Part shown: positions 1 through 11,086 of the stretch, piece after piece
Numbering within the stretch: the stretch's first letter is position 1
How the letters are laid out: the number at the start of each line of letters is the position of its first letter
Assembly: GCA_027257055.1 (NCBI GenBank)
Contig: JAPVLO010000138.1
Span: forward strand, 2,108,001-2,172,000
Reading direction: 5' to 3'
Length of the DNA: 64,000 nucleotides
DNA from: Cephalopachus bancanus
Lineage: Eukaryota; Chordata; Mammalia; Primates; Tarsiidae
The notes under the pieces: model-generated
The model's database searches: none
The model's input: only the letters and a program-made list of their open reading frames with translations
Told to the model about the DNA's origin: nothing
Translations under genes and position numbers: made by a program

Positions 1-62
1 AAAGTGGGAGCAATTCTCTTATTAGGTATCTCAAAAAATATTACCTATAAGAAAAAAAACAA

Positions 63-353
63 GCCGAGCTCGGTGGCTCAGCCTGTAATCCCGCGCCTTT
101 GAGAGGCTGAGGTGAGTGGATTGCCTGAGCCCGCGGGTTCGAGACCTGCCTGGGCAGCGAGACCTAATCTCTACAATAAATCAAAAAATCAGCCGGGCGT
201 GGTAGCACATGCCAGTAATTCCGGCTACTCGGAAGGCTGAGGAGGAAGGATCGCCGGAGCCCAGCAGGTCGAAGCTGCGGTGGCCGGGAGCGGCCATTGC
301 ACTCCATTTCTGGGCAACAGAGTGAGACTCCAACTCAAAAAAAAAAAAAAAAA
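63..353 (+). mobile_element. Alu, lineage-type, full length
   Basis: Dimeric 7SL-derived SINE. It begins GCCGAGCTCGGTGGCTCAG, has an RNA polymerase III B-box-like GGGTTCGAGACC in the left arm, the AATAAATC linker, a right arm ending in ACTCCAACTC and an A-tail at 337-353. It has the short left-arm form (GGGCAGCGAGACC). Several CpG positions have decayed, and the flanking duplication is A-rich and indistinct. Confidence 0.95.
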
Positions 354-1399
354 GAAAAACATCAGGGAGGATAAAGCTGTAGTTAGTAAAGAAATAGCAG
401 TCACTCACATTAGTCAAGGGAGAGAGTTGCTTGGTCTTGGGTGGTTTGGACAGTGACCTTGTTTTTGTCTGTGTTTAGACAAAATTATGAAATGTTTGTT
501 TTTATCTCACTTTACCGTGATCTCAAAGTGACCTTGTCCAGTGGTAATGTTCTGTATGACTGTTTATGTCCATCTTGTGTCCAACAGCAAAACAACACGA
601 CCTTGCTATGAGTATCAGACAAATTCCTGTATCTCAGGGGTTGCTTAAAAAAAAAAGTTCTTAGGTGACTTCTTTTGAGTGAATATAGTGTATCCTATTT
701 ATTTTATCACTTCATTATTTTTCTTTAATACTTAAGATGCTGAGTTAAGACAAATAAAGACTCTACACAAAGATGGTATATTTGTAATTTGAAATTTTTA
801 AGTGATTTTATTAGTAAAAATATTTTATTAAAGACCATTTTATTATTAATGATCTCTATATTATAGGCATTCTATTTAAAATTGTGTTGCTATTGAATTT
901 TGAAGGAAAATGCTTTCCAAAAAGAACCTCTCCAATTTTTTAATGAACTTAAAAAAGAAACATTTGGTATAAGACAGCAATGACTGGTTTTATATTAATT
1001 GGGTACAAGTTTTAATATTTAAATTAAATGTTCTTTTACATTAGTTGCTTTTTGAAACATTTTCTATAGTGTTTATATTAAAATAAAAGACTAGAAATTT
1101 TGAAACCAAATATCCTGAGTGGTTAACATGGTACATAAGAGTTAGAGGAACTCTAGTCTATATTTCTTGCAACAAAACGAAGATTTGCTTTTTTACTCAC
1201 ATCTTAGCTGACCGGGTTACATTTTAGTAAGACACATGACAAAGTTCAGAAAATCAGATTAGATACTATTCATCTCTTGCTAGAATTCAGCATTTAGGTT
1301 AAGCAACATTATACGATAATTCAGTGTGGAAAAAAGAAAGAAAGAAAGAAAAATAAATTAATAAAAACTTCCTAGTACATATAACAACTAGGTCTTACT
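354..1399. other. AT-rich non-coding DNA
   Basis: No repeat family, long reading frame or structured RNA is recognised. The stretch is strongly AT-rich, with short A and T runs and a small (GAAA)n patch near 1333-1352. Confidence 0.6.
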
Positions 1400-1830
1400 T
1401 CTCTTTCTACATATTCTTGTATTCTTCAAGACTCAACTCTGTTTTTACTTCCTTTGCTTGAGATAAATGCTGTCCTTTGTGGCCCCTGAAATACTGTTAA
1501 TAAGTCTGTCGTTTTTATCTGTCGGTCTCCCCCAGTTGACTATGGGTTCTTCAAAAATAGAGTTACACAGACTGGGGGTAGAGAGCCCTTTAGAAGCCCA
1601 AACCTCACCAGCATACAATCTACTTATGTAGCAAATCCTCACATGTAATCCACAACTCTAAAATAAATAACATAAAATAAAATAAAGTAAAATAAAAATC
1701 AATAGAATTTGTTAAAAAAAAAAAGACTCACCTCCCTACCTCAGTGCCTAACATAATGTTGGACATCCAAAGGGTGTTCAAAAACTGTCTGCTGAATGAA
1801 TAAGTGAATGAATTAATGGATATTGGCTTT
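1400..1830 (+). mobile_element. L2-like LINE 3' end, interrupted
   Basis: The left part resembles the L2 3' region (CTTCAAGACTCAACTCTG, later GTCTCCCCCAGTTGACTATG). The right part (about 1735-1830) carries the L2 terminal hallmark of a CAGTGCCTAACATA box followed by GAATGAATAAGTGAATGAAT. An A-rich stretch at about 1650-1725 separates them. Part of the left block (1471-1606) is repeated at 3949-4083. Confidence 0.55.
1471..1606 (+). repeat. Copy A of a 135-bp dispersed direct repeat
   Basis: The block from TGTCCTTTGTGGCCCCTGAA to AAGCCCAAACCTC recurs at 3949-4083 in the same orientation, about 90% identical by eye. Near its right end CTCCCCCAGT and ACAGACTGGGGG can pair as a short stem. Copy A lies inside L2-like sequence, so it is probably the source copy. 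Confidence 0.85.
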
Positions 1831-3394
1831 TATTCTCGGTTCATGAATAAATTGGCTGAAGAATTTTCTTCCTCATAATTGCCAAGGTTGAATGAAATTG
1901 CAATCTAATTCCATGAAACCATACGATAAACCATTTACTTTAAAAATAAGGTGATTTTCTAAATTATGCAGGGAAGATATAACTTATTAATACAAAGTTA
2001 CTTTCTTTTTTCCTGGACCCAGAAAACAAGATGTTTTCTTGAGACTGTTTTGTTGTTTTGTTTTTGGAATTTGTTTTAGAAAATATGAAACAGGTGTGGA
2101 TCATCTGTAATCATTTAAAGAAACTCACCAATGAATTTTGGAGTGTATGGTTTAGAAAACACATGCAAAGTTAGCTTAATTTCCATTGCAAATAAAACAA
2201 ATATTGATACTGCTAAATACCACATAAAAAGCATCTAAATTAATATCAGAACTTCAGAGAGTGAGCTCCCAATGTCTAGAGTGCTAAGACAAGAACAAAT
2301 AAAGCCAATGTATTAGTTCACAGATATTTATGGCCCTATAAAACGAATTAAACAATGTTGTTGTAGACATTTTGGGGGGCAAATTCAAAATATTCCTTTT
2401 GAAATCAGACCTTACAATAAAGTCTGCATAGTTTTATTCCATAAATTCATAGGTGAACATTATGGAACGAACTTAATTTTGTTAATTCTTCCTATTGCGA
2501 CTCTTAACTGAAAAAACAAAAACAAAACAAATGACCGCCAACAATTCAAGTTGCACAGATCGATTGTAATACTAACTAGACTACTTGTTGCATCTCTTAC
2601 AATTTCTCTGTGGGCTCTGTATAGAGCAGGTCTGACTGGGCTTTTCAAATATCATGAGAAAAACGTAAGGGGAAGATATTCAAGGAGGAATCTTTTCTAA
2701 ATTATTATTGAAGGAAACAAATATTTTACTCATGCTTGCTGAAAAACGTGTTGCAATGAATTGATACTAAAATGAAAGTCAAAACTTATGTAATGAGTCA
2801 CAGAAAATTTATAATAATAATTTACATAGCTGCATGGGACCATACTTTTAAGGGATGAAGAGAAACAAACTTCCAAAATAGAGGTTGTAAATGTGTTTTC
2901 TGATTTTTGTTTATTTTGTTTTGTTTTGTTTTGTTTGTTTGTTTGTTTTGGGGGTTACCCATAAGGCTCTTTGGAGTCCCAGTTAGAAAGACAAACATGA
3001 TAACAAATACAATTTTTACTATGAATATATGAGAGACACATGGTAAGTAGTTTGAAAATACTTTGTACCATTATAAAAGTGAAATATTTCACTGCTAGTA
3101 GAAATCTCATAGAATAGTCACAAAATAGCACTTAAATCCTAATGGTTAGAAGTAATTTTCCTTATATTAAAGACCACCGTTTTATTTAAAAATTTCCATT
3201 GCTAAGCACATGAATATTTGAAGATTTGTATTCTAGTTGTAAGAAATACTTTATACTTTAACAAAATGGCGGGTAAGATTCATAGTCCAAACACTACTAA
3301 TCATTTACCAACTATTTATTACATCAGCATTTGTGACCTAATTTTGTTGCTGGTGATTATCTAAGAGATTAGAATGATTGCAACTGACCTCTGA
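1831..3394. other. AT-rich non-coding DNA with a (TTTTG)n tract
   Basis: No gene or transposon is recognised. The only simple structure is the TTTTG/TTTG tract listed separately. Confidence 0.55.
2905..2950. repeat. (TTTTG)n/(TTTG)n microsatellite
   Basis: About nine units of TTTTG grading into TTTG are read directly. There is no adjacent recognisable SINE, so it is not clearly the tail of a reverse-strand element. Confidence 0.9.
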
Positions 3395-3590
3395 GTGAGT
3401 GGAATCTAAAGAAAGCCTTTATTAAGTGCTTTCTATATGCCAGATGATTACTTTATGATAAGGATTTAGAGTCACAACAGTTAAGTAACTTGCACAAGTT
3501 TACAAAACTAGTAAGTGGCCAAGTCAGGATTCAAACACAGGCAGCCTGGCTTTCGTGTCCACACACTGAACCTCTCCATGGCACTATTGC
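3395..3590 (-). mobile_element. MIR SINE, reverse
   Basis: The reverse-complement MIR core is clear: AAGTAACTTGCACAAG, then ACTAGTAAGTGGCCAAGTC and GGATTCAAACACAGGCAGCC. It is diverged, as expected for this old mammalian tRNA-derived SINE. Confidence 0.85.
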
Positions 3591-3948
3591 TGCCATAGGA
3601 CACCAGGAAGTCCTCCTTTTCATAGAAGAGGAGGCCAAAGTCTACTGAGCTAAAATAACTTGTGCAAAGTTATTTTTCTCTCAATATAGATTTCCACTTT
3701 TCTTGTCCTAATCACCCACTTGAAAAACCTTTCTCCAGGGACCCAAGCATTTGCTCCATCCACAGGCTGATCTCATGCAACATTCCAGGTCCACCTAGCT
3801 TTGGTTTAGGCCATTTGACCAAAGTGGAAAGACCCTGAATTATGCTGACTGGACCAGAGAGTTGCATTTTTAGAACAACAAAGGAATCCTAAAAAGGGAC
3901 AGATAAATAACGAGGAGAGGGAGAAATAAATAAAAAAAAGGAAAGTGT

Positions 3949-4083
3949 GTCCTTTGTGGCCCCTGAAATAATGTTAATAAGTCTGTTGTTTTTATCTGTC
4001 TGTCTCCCCCAGTCGACTATGGGTTCTTCAAGAATAGAGTGACGCAGACTGGGGGGAAGAGGACTCTCTAGAAACCCAAACTT
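3949..4083 (+). repeat. Copy B of the 135-bp dispersed direct repeat
   Basis: It matches 1471-1606 from TGTCCTTTGTGGCCCCTGAA to AACCCAAACTTC with roughly a dozen substitutions. On the left is A-rich DNA (AATAAATAAAAAAAAGG). On the right a 7SL-like monomer begins within 15 bp. The homology does not extend into either flank. Confidence 0.85.
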
Positions 4084-4095
4084 CTAGGGAATCTA

Positions 4096-4363
<268 letters not shown>

Positions 4364-4373
4364 CTATGCTCAA

Positions 4374-5280
4374 TGTTAGTGCCAAACCACACCCACCACG
4401 ATTTATATGCTGAAACTCTAATCCCCAATCTGGTAGTACTTGGAGATAAGGCCTTGGGGAGTTTTAGGTAATAAGCATGGAGTCTTTCTGATAGGATGAG
4501 TGCCCTTTTAAGAAGAGACAGGGGAGAATTTGCTTCTTCTCTCTTGACTCTAGGCCAGGCATGTCCAACCTGTGGCCCACAGGCTGCATGCACCTGGGAC
4601 AGCCTGCAGTGTGGCCCCACAAAATCTTTTCACATCATGTGTTTTCTAGCATTTGTTTTCTTCATGACCTTGTTCATAGTTCCATTTTTGAAGTCCACAA
4701 CTGTGTCTTACTCATGACATTGCTTTTGGCAGCACATGCTTTTGTGAGCAGCTGCTTCCAATTACGAAGCACATGAAGACCAGAATTCAAACAAACATTT
4801 CTGACGAGCACCTTGAGAACGCATTAAGAATTGTGACCACTTCCATTGAACCAGACATTGATAGATTAACTTTACAAAAACAAGGTCAGATTTCCCACTA
4901 GTTTTATATTGTTCTCAGTTTTTATAAGCTTATAATAAAAAATATTTAAAAAGAGGTCTTATGTATATACACTAACTATGTTATATGGTCTATGTGCAGC
5001 CCAAGTCAATTCCTATTTATCCCATGTGACCCAGGGAAGCCAAAAACGTTACTTGATATGACCCAGGGAAGCCAAAAGATTGGACATCCCTGCTTCAGAC
5101 CATGTGAATATACAGTCAGAAGGCAGCTATCCAAATTAAGAAATGGGCCTTTACCGGACAGTCTACTGGTGTCTTGATTTTGGACTTCCCAGCTTCCAGA
5201 ATTATGAGAAATAAGTGTTTATTGCTTAAACCACACTGTTGGTGGCATGTTTGTCATACAGCCCAAACTGCCTAAGATGC
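4374..5280 (+). mobile_element. MLT1-type LTR, split by a hAT insertion
   Basis: The 5' part (4374-4555) reads ATATGCTGAAACTCTAATCC, then CCTTTTAAGAAGAGAC. The 3' part (5093-5280) has GAAGGCAGCTATCC, TTGGACTTCCCAGCTTCC, GAGAAATAAGTGTTTATTGC and ends CTAAGATGC. These are landmarks of the mammalian-wide MaLR solo LTRs. The hAT element at 4556-5092 sits cleanly between the halves, so it is younger than the LTR. Confidence 0.75.
4556..5092 (+). mobile_element. Non-autonomous hAT element, copy 1
   Basis: It starts CAGGCATGTCCAA and ends TTGGACATCCCTG, so it has imperfect terminal inverted repeats of about 13 bp. The flanking 8-mers CTCTAGGC and CTTCAGAC match at 5 of 8 positions, a decayed hAT-type duplication. 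Inside, 4765-4900 translates as a degenerate hAT transposase C-terminus (KHMKTRIQTNISDEHLENAL, then DIDRL). A 19-bp unit (TGACCCAGGGAAGCCAAAA) is duplicated at about 5026-5077, unlike the copy at 60770. Confidence 0.85.
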
Positions 5281-5670
5281 CTTCTGAATCCATTCCACTC
5301 CTATTCAGCCTGTGTTGTGAGATGCTGATCTCTGTGGAATTGTGATAATGTCAATGGGATGACCAGCAAGCTTTTGAGGAAAGGAATGTGAGATCAGGTG
5401 ATTATGCTCCTGGTGATTCCCTTCCTGCTGGGTTATTGTGACTTGACTATGAAACCCTTCCCTTCAAATGATCCCTTCTGAGCAGGCTACCCTCTCCTGC
5501 TATTCTCCCTGGGTTCCAAAAAACCACCTCCTCCCCAACCCCTTCAGACCTGGCAATGATGTTATGGCTCTAAGGTATTCTTAGTCCCAGAATACTGCAT
5601 GTTCTGGCTGACATCCTTCGGCCCCCCGACCAATACAGTCAGCCTGGAAGATGGGGTAGAAATCGATGAT
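5281..5670. other. Unassigned sequence
   Basis: Moderate GC content and no recognised element or gene. It ends at the target-site duplication of the next L1. Confidence 0.5.
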
Positions 5671-5680
5671 AAGATCTTAC

Positions 5681-6139
5681 CGATTTTTTTTCCCTTTTGT
5701 CACATTTGAGTTCCCTTCATGACAGCAAAATAATGGAACCAACGGTGCTGTCCATCGAAACTGGACTAGATAAAAAAAAATGTGGTACATATACACGATG
5801 GAATATTATGCAGCCATAAAGGACAAACATATGGGTTTCACAGCAACTTGGATGGATTTAGAGTCTATCATACTCAGTGATCTGTCACAGAAACAAAGCA
5901 CTGAGTACCATAAAAGCGGACCCTGCATATTTACCATAATACTGTAAGAAAGAGTTTTGGCAGTAGCAGGACACTGTCAGGGAGGAGAGGATAGGCACAC
6001 AACATCAGTAAGTGTACCTGATCTCAAACCAGGCAAAGTGGAACCAAGGGAGGCCCAAACTTTACCCATACGATGACCATTTATCTACCTAGTCCTGAAT
6101 TGTATACCCCACATCTTTTAAATAAATTTTTGGAAAAAA
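5681..6139 (+). mobile_element. 5'-truncated L1, lineage-type 3' end
   Basis: It contains the end of L1 ORF2 (ATGGAATATTATGCAGCCAT) and a 3' UTR that runs through CATCATACTCAGTG-like, ATCTCAAACCAGGCAAAG and ACGATGACCATTTATC to TTTTAAATAAATTTTTGG plus A-tail. The 10-bp target duplication AAGATCTTAC flanks it at 5671-5680 and 6140-6149. The reading frame is dead. The first 30 bp after the left duplication do not match L1 clearly. Confidence 0.9.
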
Positions 6140-6149
6140 AAGATCTTAC

Positions 6150-6619
6150 TGAGCAGAAAGTAGAGACTACAAAGAAGTGTATTTTAACACAACATTGTTA
6201 AGAAGGGTTGTCTGACCAATATCAACGCAGTGTGCAGCCTGAAGAAACAGCAATCGTCATCCTTTGAAGAAGAAAGTCAGGCAATTAAGAGTATTTGTTG
6301 CAGTAAAGACTTCTGAATGGAGGTCCAAAACTTAGAAGAAATTGAAGCGAGATGATTTGTGGTTCTTGAAAGTGAACCTTACCAAGGGCTTTAGGAAGAA
6401 GCATTACCGTTTGCTAGCTCTCATTGAATGAAGCAGTTTAATTTCATTTAGATTCAGCTCTCATATATTAATTTTTTTAAAAAGAAAGTCTACATATAAA
6501 AACAAATAAGGACATATTAAATTTAGTGTATTTATTAAATATTTGGAACTCAAATACCTTTTTTAACATTAGATTTGTTGAGCTTTAACTTACAAAGAGT
6601 ACTGCAGGTATTTAATCTG
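6150..6619. other. Unassigned AT-rich DNA
   Basis: No element, gene or structured repeat is recognised. Confidence 0.5.
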
Positions 6620-7130
6620 ATTGAGTGTACAATTCTGAGTTTTGACTAGTGTGCACAGTCATGCTACCTCATTGAAACTGAAGTATGGGATATTTTCATC
6701 AAACCAAAAAATTCCTTTGTTGCCATATGTAATCACATCCCTCCACCAAGCCCTAGTACCAGATCCTGACAACTGCTGATTTGATTTATGTCCCTATGGT
6801 TTTGTGTTTTTCCAGAATTTCAGATAAATGGAATCATGTGATATGCAGCCTTTTGTGTCTGGCTTCTTTCCTTTAGCATAGTGGTTTTCAGAGTCGGTAT
6901 TGCTGCGTGTATCAGCAGTGTGCTCCTAATTGCTGAGAAATATAACATTGTATTGATTTTCCACAATGCGTTTATCCATTTCCGGGTTGGTGCACTTTCG
7001 GGTTATTTCTAGCTTTGGGCGATTATGAATAAAGCACCCATAAATATTCAGGAAAGACCTTTGTGTCACCATATTGTTTCTTTGGAATAATTACAGAAGA
7101 ATGAGTACTGGGTCATAGGGTTATATAGAT
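6620..7130 (-). mobile_element. Old L1 (L1M-type) ORF2 fragment, reverse
   Basis: The reverse complement of the L1 ORF2 3' region is recognisable: CCAGAATTTCAGATAAATGG, CTTTTGTGTCTGGCTTC, TTTAGCATAGTGG, GGGCGATTATGAATAAAG and ACTGGGTCATAGGG. It is strongly diverged and much older than the L1 at 5681. Confidence 0.8.
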
Positions 7131-7139
7131 GCTCTCCAG

Positions 7140-7275
7140 GCCATGGTTTCTTTATTTATAGAATAGGGATAAGTCATTTTGTGTAGGTTAAGTGGGTTAA
7201 CACGATATGGCATTGTGAATGGTGTCTGGCACATAGTAAGAACTCAATAAATGTTAGTTGTTAACATTATTGTGG
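7140..7275 (+). mobile_element. MIR SINE 3' part
   Basis: Matches MIR order: TAGAATAGGGATAAGTC, then GTGTCTGGCACATAGTAAG and CTCAATAAATGTTAG. Confidence 0.8.
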
Positions 7276-9370
7276 ACATATTGTCAATTTTAGTCCAAAT
7301 CTCAAATTGGTTTCTTGCCTGAAATTCTTTTAAGTTCAGTAGGATCTGTATCTGTGAATGTGTTTATTTATTTTATTATTTGTTCCTGCTGAGTTTAAGA
7401 AGACATCTGTCAATATCAGAGAGCTGAAGTTTACCTGAAAGTAACAAATGATGACATTTAAATTTTGTTTCATCTTTGGAATTTGTTATTCAGCTTCACA
7501 GTGGTAGAATAATTAGCAGACACTTGTGAATCATAGTACGGCTTTTAAAATATTCTATCAATGCATATCAACTCTTATGCCTCTGCAGTAAGACTGATCT
7601 CTGTAATAAATTCCCATTCCTTTAGGTCTAATTTACAAAATTAAAAAAAGATAGGCATGTGCAATTAAAACATGCAACAGCAAGCGAAGCCTTAAAGACA
7701 GAATCAGAATTTAATATTCCTAAGATATTTGTCTCCTTTTGATCTACCAGATCACACCGAATACTGTATGTATCTCTGTGTGCTAAATAACATACTTGTG
7801 TTAATAAAAAGAGTTCATCATTTGAAACAATTTTATCTTTCAACTTTATAATTTTGGACTCCTTATAACTCTCAATACGCTGCAAAAACAGCTATATTGG
7901 ATTCTCCTAGTCTTTCTCTTGCTTGGCAAATTATTCACACCATATCAATGACAGGAGAGAAAAATAGAAAACATCTAAATTTACTCTTGCAAGATGAACA
8001 TTAAAGAACAAAATCCACGAGTTATACATTTTACATTTACCCTAACAGTTTGCAATCTATATTTTATAATTTTTTTTTGTTAGAGCCTATTTTTTGATAG
8101 TTTATTCAGAATATTTATATAGTGTAAGATAAATCTATTTCTGTCAAGACGTACAAACACACAAACCCTGATGTATTTAAAAGAATTCAGTAAGCCACCC
8201 GAATGAAACCATTACAAATGTGAATTATGCATGTGAAATAGGCTCCAATTGCTTTCAGTGACTTTTCATCATTTGGATTCACCTGATGCTTAAGCCTAGG
8301 GGGCCTTGAAGAAAATTTGGCTTGGAGTGGAATTTAGGAAGGCAGAACGAAGTAGGCAAAGCCAAGTGATAAGAGCTGTCAGTAGATCTGCCCTGGGAGA
8401 AAATTGGCAGGTCGTGTTTGGCTCTCATCACAGGTGGAACATAATTTGATGGCTTTATCTACAACCCTCGTGAGCACTTTTTCCACCTCATGGAAATCTG
8501 GTTCAACTCAGTCTGACAGATGGATATCCGACTTGTAGAAATGTGGGAGCCCCTGCAACTCAGGACTCCAAGAAACACGACCACCAGTCTTCTTGGGAAC
8601 AGAGTTACAAAGTGAGTAAGTCGTGCTGCGGGAACCTCTGTTGCTGGGATTTCTCTCCCTACCCCCAGCATGAACTGTGCAAACCCATAATATATGCATG
8701 GCCCCCTGCAGATCATTCCTTTATGGTGGTTTAGCTTAAACGTGGAAGGAGGAACCAGATGAGTTGCATACATGCTGGATTTACTTAATTGCATTTTAAA
8801 TCATTTTCTGAGCACATCCAGTGTGGCTCAGCTCTCCAGGTTCACCGTCACTGAGATATATTTGGGGCGCTGCCTCTGATCTCAGGAATCAATTAAAAAG
8901 CTTGATGTTTATGAAAATGTTATTTAACGTTATTTTGCAGGCATGTGCAGTTTTTCTTCAGAGTTTGCGGAAATTGGGGAGGTTCATTCGTGAATATCAC
9001 AAGATGCTGCAGCTTTTCTTTTGTCCCTACTCCCCATCTCTCAAGCAATTGTGTTTTCTCTTTAGGTTTGGAAATGCAAGACTCAAAAGGCTGATTGTAG
9101 AGATGATGATTCAATGGATAATAAAACATTCGCTTACACGAAATCTCATTTCTAAAACAAATTTGACGTATTTTTCCAGTTGACAGTTATACAGACATGC
9201 ATAAGTCAAAGATTTCTCTCTTGTCACCCACACATGATTCCACAGAACACCAGCTCTGCGATCAGCTCTTACTGAGGGTCTGGCATTGGTGCCCTGGCAA
9301 TGACACACTTCCTGCATGCAATGTTATTTCCCCATACCCCCAAGAATCGGTCTGTCATTTGATTTGTGAA
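7276..9370. other. Unique-looking DNA with open frames near 8.46-9.18 kb
   Basis: No transposon is recognised. The part at 8459-9183 is more GC-balanced and open in several frames on both strands. On the + strand a 120-codon frame occupies 8821-9183. Acceptor-like sites end at TTATTTTGCAG (about 8940) and TTTTCTCTTTAG (about 9065). No protein family is recognised, and no donor was matched, so no gene is called. Confidence 0.4.
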
Positions 9371-9707
9371 GTCCAACAAGTAAGTTTGCAAACTCATCCT
9401 AGAAAAAAATGTGACAGATCTCATTGCCGAATATCAATACAGCAAATTCTGAAGTACTCCCTTGGGAAGCTATGCACCAACGCCAGCACCTAGTCCACCT
9501 GTCAAAGCAATTTTGGAACTCTTTCTGGAATGGTCATCAGAGCTGTTGTCATATTGCCCCCGATGTCCTGAAAACCACCAGAATGTCTTCCTTTCGATAT
9601 TTCCCTTATCTTCAGGTAAAGGCGGGGTGTTTCAATACAGCGATGTGTACAGTGCTGCCAATGTGCGCACAGGGTGGCCAGTTCACGAACTTAATTTTCA
9701 GAACTCA
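9371..9707 (-). mobile_element. Internally deleted mariner, reverse
   Basis: Read on the minus strand, it has a 5' terminal repeat (9705-9681, ending AATTAAGTTCGTGAAC), a short 5' piece, then a jump to the transposase C-terminus (residues like FQKEFQNCFDRWTR, then CIASQG), and a 3' terminal repeat at 9399-9371 (GAGTTTGCAAACTTACTTGT). Most of the DD34D transposase is missing. No autonomous function remains. Confidence 0.85.
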
Positions 9708-9901
9708 ACAAATAATGAAGATGACGACGACTCTGATGGCCATTCCGAAAAAAGAGTTCCAAAACTACTTTGACAGGTGCATTAGGTGTCAGTGCCTGGC
9801 TTCCCAAGGGGAGTACTTCGAACTTGACCCTAGTGATCTTCTGCAATGGGGTGTGTAGCATGTTTTGTAGGATGGCTCACAAACCTAATTGTCGGACCGC
9901 A
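9708..9901 (+). mobile_element. Mariner 3' fragment, forward
   Basis: The same family as 9371-9707 but on the opposite strand. It encodes a C-terminal transposase relic (IPKKEFQNYFDRC, then CLASQGEYFE) followed by the 3' terminal repeat at 9870-9901 (GCTCACAAACCTAATTGTCG). A TA dinucleotide follows at 9902-9903. There is no 5' part. It abuts the reverse copy, so the pair forms an inverted repeat. Confidence 0.85.
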
Positions 9902-9929
9902 TAAGTTTCAAAAGTCACCTTATCAAAGA

Positions 9930-10139
9930 ATACTTCCTTGTCTCATCCTCTTGTCTTGACTTTTCTTCCAAACACATTGCTAGTGACATCGTGTTTATCT
10001 GCATATTGCCTGTCTCCCCTCCTGGGATGTAAGCTACATCAGAAAATTTCTTTGTGCTTCTCTCTGTTGTATACCAGTGTCTAAAACAGTACCTGCCACA
10101 TAGTGTCTGCTCACTAAATATTTCTGGAATTAATGAAGA
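9930..10139 (+). mobile_element. L2 LINE 3' end
   Basis: L2 terminal landmarks in order: TGCCTGTCTCCCCTCC, GGGATGTAAGCTACATC, CAGTACCTGCCACATAGTG, CTCACTAAATATTTCTGG and TTAATGAA. Confidence 0.75.
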
Positions 10140-10803
10140 CGAATTGGCCCGGGGAGCACGAATAAACGAAACCTGGGACCCTTGCCGTCTTCCCTGTGTA
10201 TACCTCTCCCCTCGTGACTTCTGCGTCCTATTCTGTCATACTTTCTGCTTCCTTATTTTCAGGCAGACCAAGGAGGTTCTAAATATCTGTCATGACTATA
10301 GCGTTTTCCTGCCATCCTCTGTGTCTTTCTGGGCGACAGGAACGGAGACAGCCGCTGTGTATCTATCGTTGGACATGGCTTTGGGAAGAGCTGGGACTTC
10401 GCATAATCTGTGTTCTTTCCTTGGCCTCAGGCTCCACCCTGTGAAGACTTTAGTAGGCCTCACCTTCCAGATGCTCAATTCAGCCTTCATAGATCTCGTA
10501 CTTGAGCACACTCGTGGAGGATGGCGGAAGGAGCATGGATGGTAAGAGAGAGCCCCTTCTGCTCTTTCCATGTGGACTGCTTCCGTTTTCATGGTCTCTT
10601 CATATTACATGGTATTTAAAGATATTTTTATACACAAAACTTATCCTCATGCCTAACTTTCTGAATCCCTGACTCCATTCCTATTTCTCTGGTATTTTAT
10701 GCCTGTGATTATTGTCTCCAAAATACAGTGGAACAACCTGCACTCATTAGAGTACACATGTCAGTTTGGTCCCTCAAAGACTCCTAATAAAAATGAGACC
10801 ACA
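10140..10803. other. GC-balanced unique DNA with a possible exon
   Basis: A 163-codon forward frame spans 10054-10545 and a 98-codon reverse frame spans 10296-10592. A strong acceptor (TTCCTTATTTTCAG, AG at 10261-10262) and donor (GATGGTAAGAG, GT at 10542) bracket 10263-10541, 279 bp and frame-neutral. The protein is not recognised. It could be a lncRNA or alternative exon, or chance. Confidence 0.35.
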
Positions 10804-11084
10804 GCCGGGCTCGGTGGCTCAGCCTGTAATCCCGCGCCTTTGGGAGGCTGAGGTGAGTGGATTGCCTGAGCCCGCGGGTTCGAGACCCGCCTGGGCAGCA
10901 AGACCTCATCTCTACAGTAAGTCAAAAAATCAGCTGGGCGTGGTAGCACACGCCTGTAATTCCGGCTACTAGGAAGGCTGAGGCGGAAGGATCACCGGAG
11001 CCCAGCAGGTCGAGGCTGCGGTGGCCGGGAGCGGCCACTGCACTCCAGTCTGGGCGACCGAGTGAGACTCCAACTCAAAAAAAA
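10804..11084 (+). mobile_element. Alu, lineage-type, full length
   Basis: Starts GCCGGGCTCGGTGGCTCAG and ends CCAACTC plus an A-tail. It has the short left-arm form (GGGCAGCAAGACC). The flanks GAGACCAC and GAGATCAC form an 8-bp duplication with one mismatch. Confidence 0.96.
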
Positions 11085-11086
11085 GA

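Noticed and set aside
9424..9858. 144-codon forward frame with a transposase-like C-terminus
   Set aside because: The frame joins the antisense of one mariner copy to the sense of the other. Only the last 45 or so codons are genuine transposase remnant, already described.
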